The notes under the pieces were generated by a model that saw only the letters and a program-made list of their open reading frames with translations, ran no database searches and was not told the origin of the DNA. A stretch of DNA of 56,979 nt from the NCBI GenBank assembly GCA_001603415.1, contig LUYY01000022.1, positions 1-56,979 of the forward strand, in the 5' to 3' direction. The position numbers and the translations under genes were made by a program. This document shows, in pieces, positions 7,122 to 16,004 of the stretch. The stretch's first letter is position 1, and every line of letters begins with the position of its first letter. Source of the DNA: Bacteroidales bacterium Bact_07 (GTDB taxonomy: Bacteria > Bacteroidota > Bacteroidia > Bacteroidales > Tenuifilaceae).

Positions 7122-9479
7122 CTACTTTTGCCGAATAATACCCAGTACGCCCAACAGACCACCATTGTCGGCAATTATGGGGTATAGGCTGATTGTGCCT
7201 TTTATCTCCTTGCCATCGGCAAAAGCGAGTGCAATCTTACGGTCAATTACCGGGCTTTTCTTTCGGGAAACATCCTCGGTCAAGTCCCAGAGCTTCCGAG
7301 CTGAGTCCTCGGGCATTAGTTCAAATTCGCTTAACCCTATGGCCTCGTCAGGGGATGCAAGACCAAGATGCTCGACCATGGTTTGGCTTACCCGACGGAA
7401 TCTTCCGTCGGCATCCTTCTGGAAAATTAAATCGCTTGAGTTGAGTAACAGGCTTTCGAGAATGGTTTTATCCTCACGGAGCTGAGCCTGAATGGTTTCC
7501 TGTTCATGCCGTTTGCGTTCCATCTCCTCTTGGGTAGCGTGTAGCTCTTCCATGTTCTGCCGCATCTCTTCTTCCTGAGCACGCATCTCCTCGGCCTGCT
7601 GCTGGGTTTGAGATAAAAGTTGAGCTGTGCGCATGTTTATCTTAACGCTTGCCAGGGTTGCAGCAATGCTTGCAGCAAGTTTTTCAATGAACTCAACTTG
7701 GTACTTCTGGTATGGAGTGAATGTGGCCAGCTCAATAACGCCCTGAACAACATCGTTGGCAATAAGCGGTACAATGAGAATGCAACGCGGGTTTTCCTCG
7801 CCAAGACCCGAAGTGATTTTTATGTAATCGCGTGGAACATCAACCATGAAAATTGTTTTCTTTTCAACATAGCATCGTCCCACTAACCCCTCGTTGGGCA
7901 GAACCGTTTTCTCCATCAGCTTGCGGCGGTTATACGCATAGCATGCGGTCATTTCAAGCACCGGATTATTGGGATCGTTCTCGTTTACTATAAACACCCC
8001 ACCCTGAATTGACCCAGTATAGCTAACCAAATTTTTGATGATTAGGTACGACAGCTCATTGACATTGTCGTTGTGTTGGCGAAGCACCTCGCCAAACAGA
8101 GCCATACCCTCGGTTGCCCATATCTGCTGTTTTTCCTCCTCCTTGCGTTTTTCCTCCTGTTCGCGAGCTCTTATTAAACTTCGCTGCATCTCGGTAAGGG
8201 CTTTGCCCAACTTATCCTTATCGCTCAGCAGCTTGAACTGGGTATCGAGCTTGCCCTCACCTATTTCACGCGCAAACTTTTCGGTATGGTTAAGCCCATC
8301 AATAAGCTTATTGGCCGATTTGGACATCTCCTCCAGCTCATCACCCGTATGCAGGTAAATCTTTTTGTTTACATCGATATCGCCTTCGGCAATGCTGTTT
8401 AGCAATTCTGTGGTACGCTTGATAGGTTTTGAAATACGAGCCGATATGAACCAAATGGCAAATGCCTGAAGAATTATTCCAATAATGAAAACAAATATTG
8501 TTGAAAGCACTGACCGACGAGCATCCCTTACTATCTCTGACATAGGAATCGAAAGGATTAGTCCCCATGAATTGGGCGATTCCCCGGGTTGTATGGCGGT
8601 CAATATGTTCAAGTACTCCTTTCCGTAAGTATCGGAAAAAAATGCGAAGTTTTGCTTATCCTTCACCTTTTGAGTAAGCGAGAATTTGGCCTCAAGCTGG
8701 GGGTAAACATTTGCAACATAATCCTTGGCATTTTGGGGATTTGAATCGGCAATTATTCGACCATCACCAGCTATAAGGCTGACATTTGTGCCAGGATACG
8801 GTTTAATCTTTTCAATATCGGACTGGAATTTCTCGAGTGAGATGTCAACTCCGCCTAATCCGGCAAACCTACCTCCTACCCGAACAGGTACACTGAGGCT
8901 TGTTGCCAAAACCTCCTTACCACCATACTCAAAGGTGTATGGATCGAGTAGCATTTCACAGTTGCAGGTTTTTGATGCATAGTAATTACTCGTTACAATA
9001 TCACCTGTAACGTTTTTATGCTCAATATCAATAGATACCTGGCCGTTGCTCAGGTAAGCAGTAACTGACCGTCGACCATAATCCTTAGTATAGCCAGGTC
9101 TAAATGCAGAATATTCAATGGAATACCAAATTGTTAGGTAGCGAGAATTATTTAAAACTTGATTTTTTAAAACATTGAAAAAAATTGAATCGAGGGTAAT
9201 GGTGTCGAATTTGGGGTAGATATATAGGGCATGGGCTAAAGCGCGAGAGAAACCCATATCCATATCGAGCTCTGACTTCAAACGGAAAGCCGACTTTTGG
9301 GCTTCGGCCTGTGCAATTTTAATGGCGTTATCGCGTGCTATGCTATTAACCCTGATGCTAATAAACAGGCCAATAACTAGCATAATTGCTGCAGTGGTAG
9401 TTAAGACCCAAAGCAAAAGCTTGGCCCCAATCCGCATTTGTATTTTGCCAGAATTAAAGTTGATTTTCCCTATTCTCAT
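7122..9479 (-). CDS. Membrane sensor protein: Cache, HAMP, GAF and PAS domains, no output domain
   Basis: A 785-residue inner-membrane receptor-like protein. Transmembrane helix 1 is about residues 21-43, a periplasmic double-Cache-like sensor about 45-320 (including GLGGVDISLEKF), and transmembrane helix 2 about 323-346. A HAMP linker about 346-400 (ISKPIKRTTELL), a GAF domain about 455-610, a glutamate-rich coiled coil about 612-665 and a C-terminal PAS domain about 668-783 follow. The protein ends with the PAS domain, with no histidine kinase, GGDEF or methyl-accepting domain. It probably signals through a partner. The divergently transcribed SpoIIE phosphatase at 9638, 158 bases away, is an obvious candidate, but this is inference. 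Confidence 0.88.
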   Translation of the reverse strand: MRIGKINFNSGKIQMRIGAKLLLWVLTTTAAIMLVIGLFISIRVNSIARDNAIKIAQAEAQKSAFRLKSELDMDMGFSRALAHALYIYPKFDTITLDSIFFNVLKNQVLNNSRYLTIWYSIEYSAFRPGYTKDYGRRSVTAYLSNGQVSIDIEHKNVTGDIVTSNYYASKTCNCEMLLDPYTFEYGGKEVLATSLSVPVRVGGRFAGLGGVDISLEKFQSDIEKIKPYPGTNVSLIAGDGRIIADSNPQNAKDYVANVYPQLEAKFSLTQKVKDKQNFAFFSDTYGKEYLNILTAIQPGESPNSWGLILSIPMSEIVRDARRSVLSTIFVFIIGIILQAFAIWFISARISKPIKRTTELLNSIAEGDIDVNKKIYLHTGDELEEMSKSANKLIDGLNHTEKFAREIGEGKLDTQFKLLSDKDKLGKALTEMQRSLIRAREQEEKRKEEEKQQIWATEGMALFGEVLRQHNDNVNELSYLIIKNLVSYTGSIQGGVFIVNENDPNNPVLEMTACYAYNRRKLMEKTVLPNEGLVGRCYVEKKTIFMVDVPRDYIKITSGLGEENPRCILIVPLIANDVVQGVIELATFTPYQKYQVEFIEKLAASIAATLASVKINMRTAQLLSQTQQQAEEMRAQEEEMRQNMEELHATQEEMERKRHEQETIQAQLREDKTILESLLLNSSDLIFQKDADGRFRRVSQTMVEHLGLASPDEAIGLSEFELMPEDSARKLWDLTEDVSRKKSPVIDRKIALAFADGKEIKGTISLYPIIADNGGLLGVLGIIRQK

Positions 9480-9637
9480 TTGCCCAATTTTTTAAGTGTT
9501 ATATACAGGATATGGTAAAAGTAAAGCAAATGTTTGCAATGGTTAAAAATACGAAAATGTTTTAGCACTAAACAAACTTTTTAAAATTTCGAGCTAGTTC
9601 AACCATAAAAAATAATCCATCGATTATTTTTTGTAAA

Positions 9638-11947
9638 TTGCTGCGGATGGAATTGCTCAAGGCCATGAAAATATCAAATATCAAAGGAATTATTCTATTT
9701 TTAACGCTTTCAGCTATTGTATCATCAGCATATTCACAGAACATCGATAGTTTGCTGAAACGATCGGAGTTTTACCGTACTGTAAATCCCGATTCAGCGG
9801 TAAGTCTTGCCCGACAGGCATTGGCAAAGGTTGATGCCAATAATCCCGACATTGCTGCACGAGTTCACTTTAGCTTGGGCTACGCTTACTACAACCGCAA
9901 CGATTTTGAGTTAGCCCTTGAGCATTTCAGCAAATCGCTTAAGCTGGCAGAGCAATCGGACAACCTTCAACTACAGGCCTCGCTCCATAACCGCATTGGT
10001 AACGTTTATCAACTTAAAAGTTACTTTGCCCAAGCGATTGATGAGTATAAAAAGGCTTTAGATTTTAACTACAAAACAGGTAGTAAAGTTGAAATTGCAC
10101 GCACACTGGTTAACATAGGAACTGTTTTTGCCATTACCGGGAATTTTTCCGCTGCATTACAGTATATGCTCGATGCCCTTGAAATATTTGAACAGTCGGG
10201 CGAAACCGAAGGTATGGCCTGGACATCGTTAAGCATATCGCGCTTATTTAGCCGCTTAGAGATCAACGAAAGGGCCTTGCAATATGCCGAGAATGCTTTA
10301 AACCACTACCGCAGGCTTAATAATCAAACCGGGATTACTTTGGCGCAAACCGAGCTGGCCAATATATACTACCATACCGGCATGCACGACAAAGCCCTTG
10401 ATTTGCTGGGTAAGGTTATCGATGAGAATTCACGCAACCGAAACATACATGCACAAGCAGCCAATTACCTGCTAATGGGTATTATCTACTTTGATAAAAG
10501 GCAGTTCGATAAGTCGGAATACTACCTTAACCTTTCTCTATCGCTTAAGCAGCAGGTGAATGATAGTATCGATATGGCAAAACTAAATCGATACATAGGA
10601 GAACTTGAACTCCAAAAAGGGAACTTCACCAAAGGGATTGGATTACTGAATAAGGCACTGTCAGATGCCCAAAGGCAAAAGATTACTACAGATCTACGAG
10701 ATATCTACTTTAGCCTCTCAAATGCCGAAAGGCAAAAAGGGAATTACCGGAAAGCATACGAATACTTTTCAAACTATTCGGCACTCAAGGATAGTGTAAA
10801 TGCAAGCCAAATAGCCAAGTTAGAGATGCAGTACGATTTTGAAAAACGGGAGCGTGAACAGGAACTTATTACCCGCCAACGCGAAGCCATGCAACAAGCC
10901 AGGCTTGAGCGTCAGCGAATGGCTACACTGCTAATATCCATTGCTTTAGTACTGAGCCTTGCTCTGGCCGCAGTGGTATTCAGATTTTACCGCGAAAAAA
11001 AGAAAACCAACCAAATTCTGGTGCAGCAGAATACCGAAATACTTAGGCAGAAAAACGAAATCGAAAACCAAAAACAGGAAATTGAAGCCCAACGCGATTT
11101 GGCTGAGCGGCAGCGCGACCAGATAGCTGAGCAACAAAAACAGATAACCGATAGCATTAAGTACGCCAGCCGAATACAGGCGGCCGTTTTGCCCGGTAAT
11201 CAGCAGATATCATCGCTACTTAGCGATCACTTTATTTATTACCAACCCAAGAATATTGTTAGTGGCGACTTTTTCTGGGTCACCCAACTAACCGATGGTC
11301 GCATCGCTATAGCTGCAGCCGATTGCACAGGGCATGGCGTTCCTGGCGCTTTCATGAGCATGCTGGGCATTACCCTGCTAAAGGAACTCACGGCTACCCA
11401 GCACTTTGAGAGCGCTGCCGATATTCTTTTCAGGTTACGCCAGCTGGTTATTGCCTCGCTCAATCAATCCGATATGGATAGCGACTCGCACGATGGCATG
11501 GATATGGGAATGCTCATCGTTGACCGCAAAAAGATGGAAGCCCAGTATGCCGGTGCATACTTCCCTCTACTACTTATTAGAGGATCAGGCTTACAGGCTC
11601 CACCTCAACATTCCAATCCTATTACCGATAACGGTAATACCCTTTACGAAATTAAAGGCGATAAGATGCCAATTGGGCACCATATTATCGAGGAACGGCC
11701 GTTTACTAACCATTCGTTTAGCATCTTTGAAAACGACTTGTTCTACCTGCTCTCCGATGGGTACTCCGATCAGTTCGGTGGCCCTAAAAACAACAAGTTC
11801 ATGATGGTAAACCTGAAAAAGCTTTTGCTCGATATTCACCATCTTCCTTTAAATACTCAGGAAAACATTCTGAGAGAGAAATTCGAAGAATTTAAAGGAA
11901 ACGAAAAACAGGTTGATGATATTTTGATAATGGGATTTAGGGTGTAA
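9638..11947 (+). CDS. TPR-transmembrane-SpoIIE serine phosphatase
   Basis: A 769-residue PP2C-type (SpoIIE) phosphatase. A signal sequence ends near residue 34 (AYSQ), followed by tetratricopeptide repeats from about 50 to 390, which should lie in the periplasm. A transmembrane helix at about 429-450, a long coiled coil (about 455-505) and a cytoplasmic SpoIIE domain from about 510 to the end follow. Metal-binding motifs are visible: SGDFFW (D544), AAADCTGHGVPGAFMS (D562), LSDGYSDQFGG and the terminal DDILIMGF. The likely role is dephosphorylating a Ser/Thr-phosphorylated regulator in response to a periplasmic signal. No anti-sigma or STAS partner is encoded nearby. The start is uncertain; the ATG at 9665 (MKISNIKG) gives a more compact signal peptide. 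Confidence 0.9.
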   Translation: MLRMELLKAMKISNIKGIILFLTLSAIVSSAYSQNIDSLLKRSEFYRTVNPDSAVSLARQALAKVDANNPDIAARVHFSLGYAYYNRNDFELALEHFSKSLKLAEQSDNLQLQASLHNRIGNVYQLKSYFAQAIDEYKKALDFNYKTGSKVEIARTLVNIGTVFAITGNFSAALQYMLDALEIFEQSGETEGMAWTSLSISRLFSRLEINERALQYAENALNHYRRLNNQTGITLAQTELANIYYHTGMHDKALDLLGKVIDENSRNRNIHAQAANYLLMGIIYFDKRQFDKSEYYLNLSLSLKQQVNDSIDMAKLNRYIGELELQKGNFTKGIGLLNKALSDAQRQKITTDLRDIYFSLSNAERQKGNYRKAYEYFSNYSALKDSVNASQIAKLEMQYDFEKREREQELITRQREAMQQARLERQRMATLLISIALVLSLALAAVVFRFYREKKKTNQILVQQNTEILRQKNEIENQKQEIEAQRDLAERQRDQIAEQQKQITDSIKYASRIQAAVLPGNQQISSLLSDHFIYYQPKNIVSGDFFWVTQLTDGRIAIAAADCTGHGVPGAFMSMLGITLLKELTATQHFESAADILFRLRQLVIASLNQSDMDSDSHDGMDMGMLIVDRKKMEAQYAGAYFPLLLIRGSGLQAPPQHSNPITDNGNTLYEIKGDKMPIGHHIIEERPFTNHSFSIFENDLFYLLSDGYSDQFGGPKNNKFMMVNLKKLLLDIHHLPLNTQENILREKFEEFKGNEKQVDDILIMGFRV

Positions 11948-11969
11948 AAGCCCAACAATTGGATGTTTT

Positions 11970-12749
11970 TTATTCAGGGCTCTCGTCGGTATGTTCTCTT
12001 TGCTTATCTTCCTGCATTTCCCTTTCGGCTTCGTCGATACCCTGCATTGAAGCCTGTTGCTCGGCTTCTTTTTTCGATTGGCCTAATCCACGGCCAATCT
12101 CCCTGCCATTCCACATCAACACCGCTTCAAATTGGGGCTTTTGCCTATCGTCGCCGTAGTCGTGAGTGTCAAAAACAACTTTTATATGTAATTTTTGGGC
12201 AATCTCCAGCAACCTACTTTTGTAATCGTGCTCAACGCTTTGCAGTTCCTCAAGATCGATATGGCGGCGTAAGAAGTTATTAACCACCACATCGCTGGTA
12301 AACTTAAAGCCCTTATCGATAAACATGGCACCCACTATGGCCTCTAGGGCATTGCCGTAGATATACTTATGATGGTTAAGAGCACCGTTATTAACCTTAA
12401 CTAGTTCAGGTAGCCCAATGCTAATGGCCAGCTGGTTCATGTTATTGCGGCTAACAATCTTTGCCCGCATCTTTGTCAGAAATCCCTCGTCGCTATTTGG
12501 AAATTCGGCAAAAAGGTAATCGGCCACAATGGCATCGAGTATGGCATCGCCCAGGTACTCTAATCGCTCATTATCGACCTTTTGGCCTGGTGATATGATA
12601 AGAGAAGCTGACCTGTGAACCAGCGCCAACTTGTAAACATCAAGATTATCGGGGGTAAACCCCAAAATATTTTTCAGATGTTGATAAAATTCTTTATCGG
12701 CGGCTGTTAAGCGTAACCGACGTATAGGTTTACTTAAGAATTTTAGCAC
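11970..12749 (-). CDS. rnc: Ribonuclease III
   Basis: Double-strand-specific endoribonuclease for rRNA and mRNA processing. Its 259 residues contain the RNase III signature NERLEYLGD at residues 60-68 with the second catalytic cluster near residues 130-140 (GNALEAIVGAMFIDKGF), then a C-terminal dsRNA-binding domain (KSRLLEIAQK ... GLGQSKKEAEQQAS). An extra acidic tail of about 20 residues follows. The gene lies 9 bases downstream of fabF on the same strand, in the acpP-fabF-rnc order common in Bacteroidota, and is probably cotranscribed with them. It converges with the SpoIIE gene, 22 bases away. Confidence 0.96.
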   Translation of the reverse strand: MLKFLSKPIRRLRLTAADKEFYQHLKNILGFTPDNLDVYKLALVHRSASLIISPGQKVDNERLEYLGDAILDAIVADYLFAEFPNSDEGFLTKMRAKIVSRNNMNQLAISIGLPELVKVNNGALNHHKYIYGNALEAIVGAMFIDKGFKFTSDVVVNNFLRRHIDLEELQSVEHDYKSRLLEIAQKLHIKVVFDTHDYGDDRQKPQFEAVLMWNGREIGRGLGQSKKEAEQQASMQGIDEAEREMQEDKQREHTDESPE

Positions 12750-12758
12750 GTTGGGATT

Positions 12759-14006
12759 CTACATCTTTTTAACGATGATCGATGCGTTATGCCCACCAAA
12801 ACCAAAGGTGTTGCTTAAGGCGGCTCGAACAGTTCGCTTTTGAGCAACGTTTGGTGTAAGGTTAAGCCTGCTGTCGATTTCAGGATCAACCTGTTTTAGG
12901 TTGATGGTAGGTGGAACCACATCTTTATAAACAGCCATAACTGCAGCAAGGGCCTCAATAGCTCCGGCAGCACCCAGCAGGTGACCAGTCATTGATTTGG
13001 TGGAGCTGATATTTAACTTGTAGGCATGCTCACCAAAAACCTGCAAAATAGCTTTGGTTTCAGAGATATCACCAAGTGGGGTCGATGTACCGTGTACATT
13101 GATATAATCAATATCCTCGGGTTTCATGCCGGCATCGCGTAAAGCGTTTTCCATAACCTTACGAGCGCCAAGACCTTCGGGGTGGGGTGCTGTCAGATGG
13201 TAGGCATCGGCCGACATACCGCCGCCTGCCAGCTCACAGTAAATTTTAGCCCCACGGGCTTTAGCGTGCTCATACTCTTCCAGAATAAGGCAGCCTGCTC
13301 CTTCGCCCATTACAAAACCATCACGAGTGGCATCAAATGGACGCGATGCGCTTTTGTACTCCTCGTTATTTGTTGATAACGCTTGGAGTGCGTTAAAACC
13401 TGCTACACCAACCTCGTTAACCGATGCTTCGGAACCTCCGGTTATAACAACATTGGCTTTCCCGGTACGAATCAAATCGAGGGCACAAATAATGCCATTG
13501 GTTGAAGATGCGCAAGCCGATACGGTAGAGAAATTTGGTCCACGGAAACCGTACTTCATGGAGATATGCCCGGCTGCTATGTCAGCAATCATTCGGGGAA
13601 TGAAAAAGGGGCTAAATCGGGGGGTTCCATCACCACCGAAATAGCCTCTCATTTCCTCGGTAAGGGTTTGTAAACCCCCAATACCCGACGCCCAAACTAC
13701 ACCGGCCATATCGAGGTCAGTAGCCTCAAGGTTAATGCCTGAATCCTTCATGGCTTCTTCAACTGCCACCAGCGCAAATTGTGTGTAAGGATCCAACTTT
13801 TTAACCTCTTTGCGGTCGAAGTAGTTATTTGGGTCAAAATTCTTTACCATGCAGGCAAATTTGGTTTTGAATTTCGACGTGTCGAAACTTGTGATAAGTT
13901 CACAACCACTAACTCCATTCTCAAGGTTTGTCCAGTATTCCTGAATGTTATTCCCAAGGGGGTTAATGGTTCCAATACCTGTTACAACAACACGTTTCAT
14001 TTCCAT
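12759..14006 (-). CDS. fabF: Beta-ketoacyl-ACP synthase II (FabF)
   Basis: Condenses malonyl-ACP with acyl-ACP in fatty-acid elongation. The 415-residue protein has the catalytic triad of the family: C165 in VSACASS, a histidine in NVHGTSTPLGD and a histidine in GHLLGAAGA, plus the C-terminal GFGGHNAS motif. The length is typical. MEMKRVVVTG has two possible starts two codons apart. It is the middle gene of the acpP-fabF-rnc operon, 53 bases after acpP. Confidence 0.97.
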   Translation of the reverse strand: MEMKRVVVTGIGTINPLGNNIQEYWTNLENGVSGCELITSFDTSKFKTKFACMVKNFDPNNYFDRKEVKKLDPYTQFALVAVEEAMKDSGINLEATDLDMAGVVWASGIGGLQTLTEEMRGYFGGDGTPRFSPFFIPRMIADIAAGHISMKYGFRGPNFSTVSACASSTNGIICALDLIRTGKANVVITGGSEASVNEVGVAGFNALQALSTNNEEYKSASRPFDATRDGFVMGEGAGCLILEEYEHAKARGAKIYCELAGGGMSADAYHLTAPHPEGLGARKVMENALRDAGMKPEDIDYINVHGTSTPLGDISETKAILQVFGEHAYKLNISSTKSMTGHLLGAAGAIEALAAVMAVYKDVVPPTINLKQVDPEIDSRLNLTPNVAQKRTVRAALSNTFGFGGHNASIIVKKM

Positions 14007-14059
14007 AAAAGTGAATTTAAGTTTAAAACCAAAATTTGCCTTGCCGGTTAATAAGTTAA

Positions 14060-14296
14060 TTACTTGCTGTGCTCTTCAATGTACTTGATAGCATCACCAA
14101 CGGTGCCGATCTTTTCAGCTTCCTCATCGGGAATAGAAAGATTGAATTCCTTTTCGAATTCCATAATCAGCTCAACGGTGTCAAGTGAATCGGCACCAAG
14201 ATCGTTGGTAAAACTAGCTTCAGGAGTTACTTCGTTCTCATCTACTCCAAGCTTGTCAACAATGATCGACTTAACTCTAGTTGCAATGTCTGACAT
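14060..14296 (-). CDS. acpP: Acyl carrier protein
   Basis: A 78-residue acidic carrier protein of fatty-acid synthesis. The phosphopantetheine attachment serine is S37 in LGADSLDTVELIMEFE, a near-perfect match to the family motif. It is the first gene of the acpP-fabF-rnc operon, with a -7 promoter box (TACTTTTG) about 90 bases upstream. Confidence 0.98.
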   Translation of the reverse strand: MSDIATRVKSIIVDKLGVDENEVTPEASFTNDLGADSLDTVELIMEFEKEFNLSIPDEEAEKIGTVGDAIKYIEEHSK

Positions 14297-14386
14297 AGTT
14301 TTAAAATTTAGTTAGTAAATTGAGTTTTCAAATCACAAAGAAAAACATATTTTCACCTGAAAACAAATCAGATGTCAAAAACGTGG

Positions 14387-14394
14387 CAAAAGTA
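14387..14394 (-). promoter_or_regulatory. -7 promoter box for the acpP-fabF-rnc operon
   Basis: Read on the minus strand, TACTTTTG exactly matches TAnnTTTG. It leaves a leader of roughly 85 bases before acpP. No good -33 TTTG is present at the expected distance. Confidence 0.45.
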
Positions 14395-14463
14395 ATTTTT
14401 TTGTTCATATTTTTGACGCTTGTTAACAATTTTTTTTTGACAGTCGTTTAAATTCATTTCTTA

Positions 14464-14471
14464 TATATTTG
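14464..14471 (+). promoter_or_regulatory. -7 promoter box abutting the purN start
   Basis: TATATTTG exactly matches the Bacteroidota -7 consensus and ends only three bases before the purN ATG (14475). A TTTG at 14436-14439 is 24 bases upstream, slightly long for a -33 element. If used, transcription would start at or next to the start codon, giving a leaderless mRNA. Confidence 0.4.
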
Positions 14472-14474
14472 ATT

Positions 14475-15047
14475 ATGTGTAATATAGCAATTTTTGCTTC
14501 GGGTTCGGGTTCCAATGCGGAGAACATTGCCAAGTACTTTATGCAAAGCCCAAAGGTGAATATAGCCCTAATAGCCACCGAAAATCCCAATGCATACGTT
14601 CTGGAAAGAGCCAAGCGCTTACAGATACCCACATATCAATTTTCCATGGAAGACCTCAAGAAGGGGAGCGTATTGCTCAAGCTTATAGAGATGAAAATTG
14701 ATTTTATTGTTCTTGCAGGCTTTCTGAAAATGGTTCCATCCGAAATGGTTCAGCACTTTAATAATCGTATTATCAATATTCATCCTGCTCTGTTGCCAAA
14801 ATATGGTGGGAAAGGCATGTATGGCGACAGGGTTCATAAAGCAGTAATAGCTGCAGGGGAAAAAGAATCGGGGATAACCATTCACTATGTGAACGAACAT
14901 TACGATGAAGGCGATGTAATTTTTCAGGCATCCTGCGAGGTTTTACCAACCGATACACCCGAAACCCTAGCGCAAAGGGTGCATAGGCTTGAATGGGAAT
15001 ACTACCCAAAAGTGATTGAACACCTGATACAGGGAAAATGTGGTTAG
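14475..15047 (+). CDS. purN: Phosphoribosylglycinamide formyltransferase
   Basis: Transfers a formyl group from 10-formyltetrahydrofolate to GAR in purine synthesis. It is 190 residues from ATG 14475 (a TTG two codons earlier is also open). The N-terminal GSGSNAENI loop binds the GAR phosphate. The catalytic segment INIHPALLPKYGGKGMYG carries the conserved Asn and His, and the downstream HYVNEHYDEGDVI contains the catalytic Asp. The stop codon overlaps the end of the convergent lipoprotein gene by four bases. It is monocistronic as far as can be seen. Confidence 0.95.
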   Translation: MCNIAIFASGSGSNAENIAKYFMQSPKVNIALIATENPNAYVLERAKRLQIPTYQFSMEDLKKGSVLLKLIEMKIDFIVLAGFLKMVPSEMVQHFNNRIINIHPALLPKYGGKGMYGDRVHKAVIAAGEKESGITIHYVNEHYDEGDVIFQASCEVLPTDTPETLAQRVHRLEWEYYPKVIEHLIQGKCG

Positions 15048-15754
15048 TTTTCAACGATTCGCTTCCCAAAATTCAGGTGTAAACCTATGGATATGGTAAA
15101 GGGAAGATTATCCCAATACCGCTTATCGTGTTCCCGGAGCGGAATTGATAGTCCAAAACATCCAACAAATCTTAACCGCTTATAACCAATTTTGCCTACA
15201 ATTCCGGGTTCGTAGAACCAATTTTTCTGAGGACCAATATCAACCAGCGATAATCGACTTACCACGCTAAAGTCGAGCCAATCGTTACAAAAGCCCAAAG
15301 CGGGCTGAATAAACCATCGGTTATAGGCAATAGTCTGAGGGCCATCCCATGTAATACTTCGGAACTTTGCAGGTACCTGACCTACACCGCCCCCAGCATA
15401 AAACTCAAATATACCCATGTCGCTAAAACGTTCGGTATAGCCAATGGCTCCTTCAACATACTTCCTCTGCTCGGTAACCTCAACATCATTCTCCGTTTTT
15501 TTATTCTGTTGAAGTTGTCCGTTTACCATCAGTCCGATACTATTGGTAACTGCTACTGCTGTTTGGGCTTCAATACCTGCTGAGCCAGCCCAAATATTGA
15601 GTTGAGCATCGCCTTTGTTGCGAAGTAAAGGGCTATTGAAGGTATTTGGTATATACGCAATTTTACAAGCTTGAAGTATTAGGGCTAAAGCTACTAACCT
15701 TATTAAACCCGAAAGCATTTTTGGAAAAGCCATTACTTTAAACTTTGTGAACAA
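15044..15754 (-). CDS. Putative outer-membrane lipoprotein of unknown function
   Basis: A 236-residue protein with a lipoprotein signal: a hydrophobic stretch LIRLVALALILQAC puts the lipidated cysteine at residue 30 counted from 15754. In-frame methionines at 15733 and 15718 would give more normal signal-peptide lengths, so the true start may be downstream. The mature part has repeated amphipathic strands (GDAQLNIWAGSAG, IEFYAGGGVGQ-like, FTISIGLHLNFGKR), suggesting a beta-rich, barrel-like outer-membrane-associated fold. I do not recognise the family. The 3' end overlaps purN by four bases. Confidence 0.7.
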   Translation of the reverse strand: MFTKFKVMAFPKMLSGLIRLVALALILQACKIAYIPNTFNSPLLRNKGDAQLNIWAGSAGIEAQTAVAVTNSIGLMVNGQLQQNKKTENDVEVTEQRKYVEGAIGYTERFSDMGIFEFYAGGGVGQVPAKFRSITWDGPQTIAYNRWFIQPALGFCNDWLDFSVVSRLSLVDIGPQKNWFYEPGIVGKIGYKRLRFVGCFGLSIPLREHDKRYWDNLPFTISIGLHLNFGKRIVEN

Positions 15755-16004
15755 GTTAACCTATTGCTTGATGTTTGTCAATACCTTACCCTATAATTTT
15801 TACAATGAAGTAGTTCTAAAAATTTCTAGTTAAAAAATATCTTGATAAAAAGCCCATAAAATGAGGCTTTCAAAGTAAGTCGCTAATTTTTAGCAAAATT
15901 CCCTTAAAAAAATTTTGCGAATAGAGTTGATTTTTTGAATTCTTAACTTATATTCGCAAGTGATAAGCCTTTATCGTTCAGAGTAAAACAAAAGATATAG
16001 CGCC

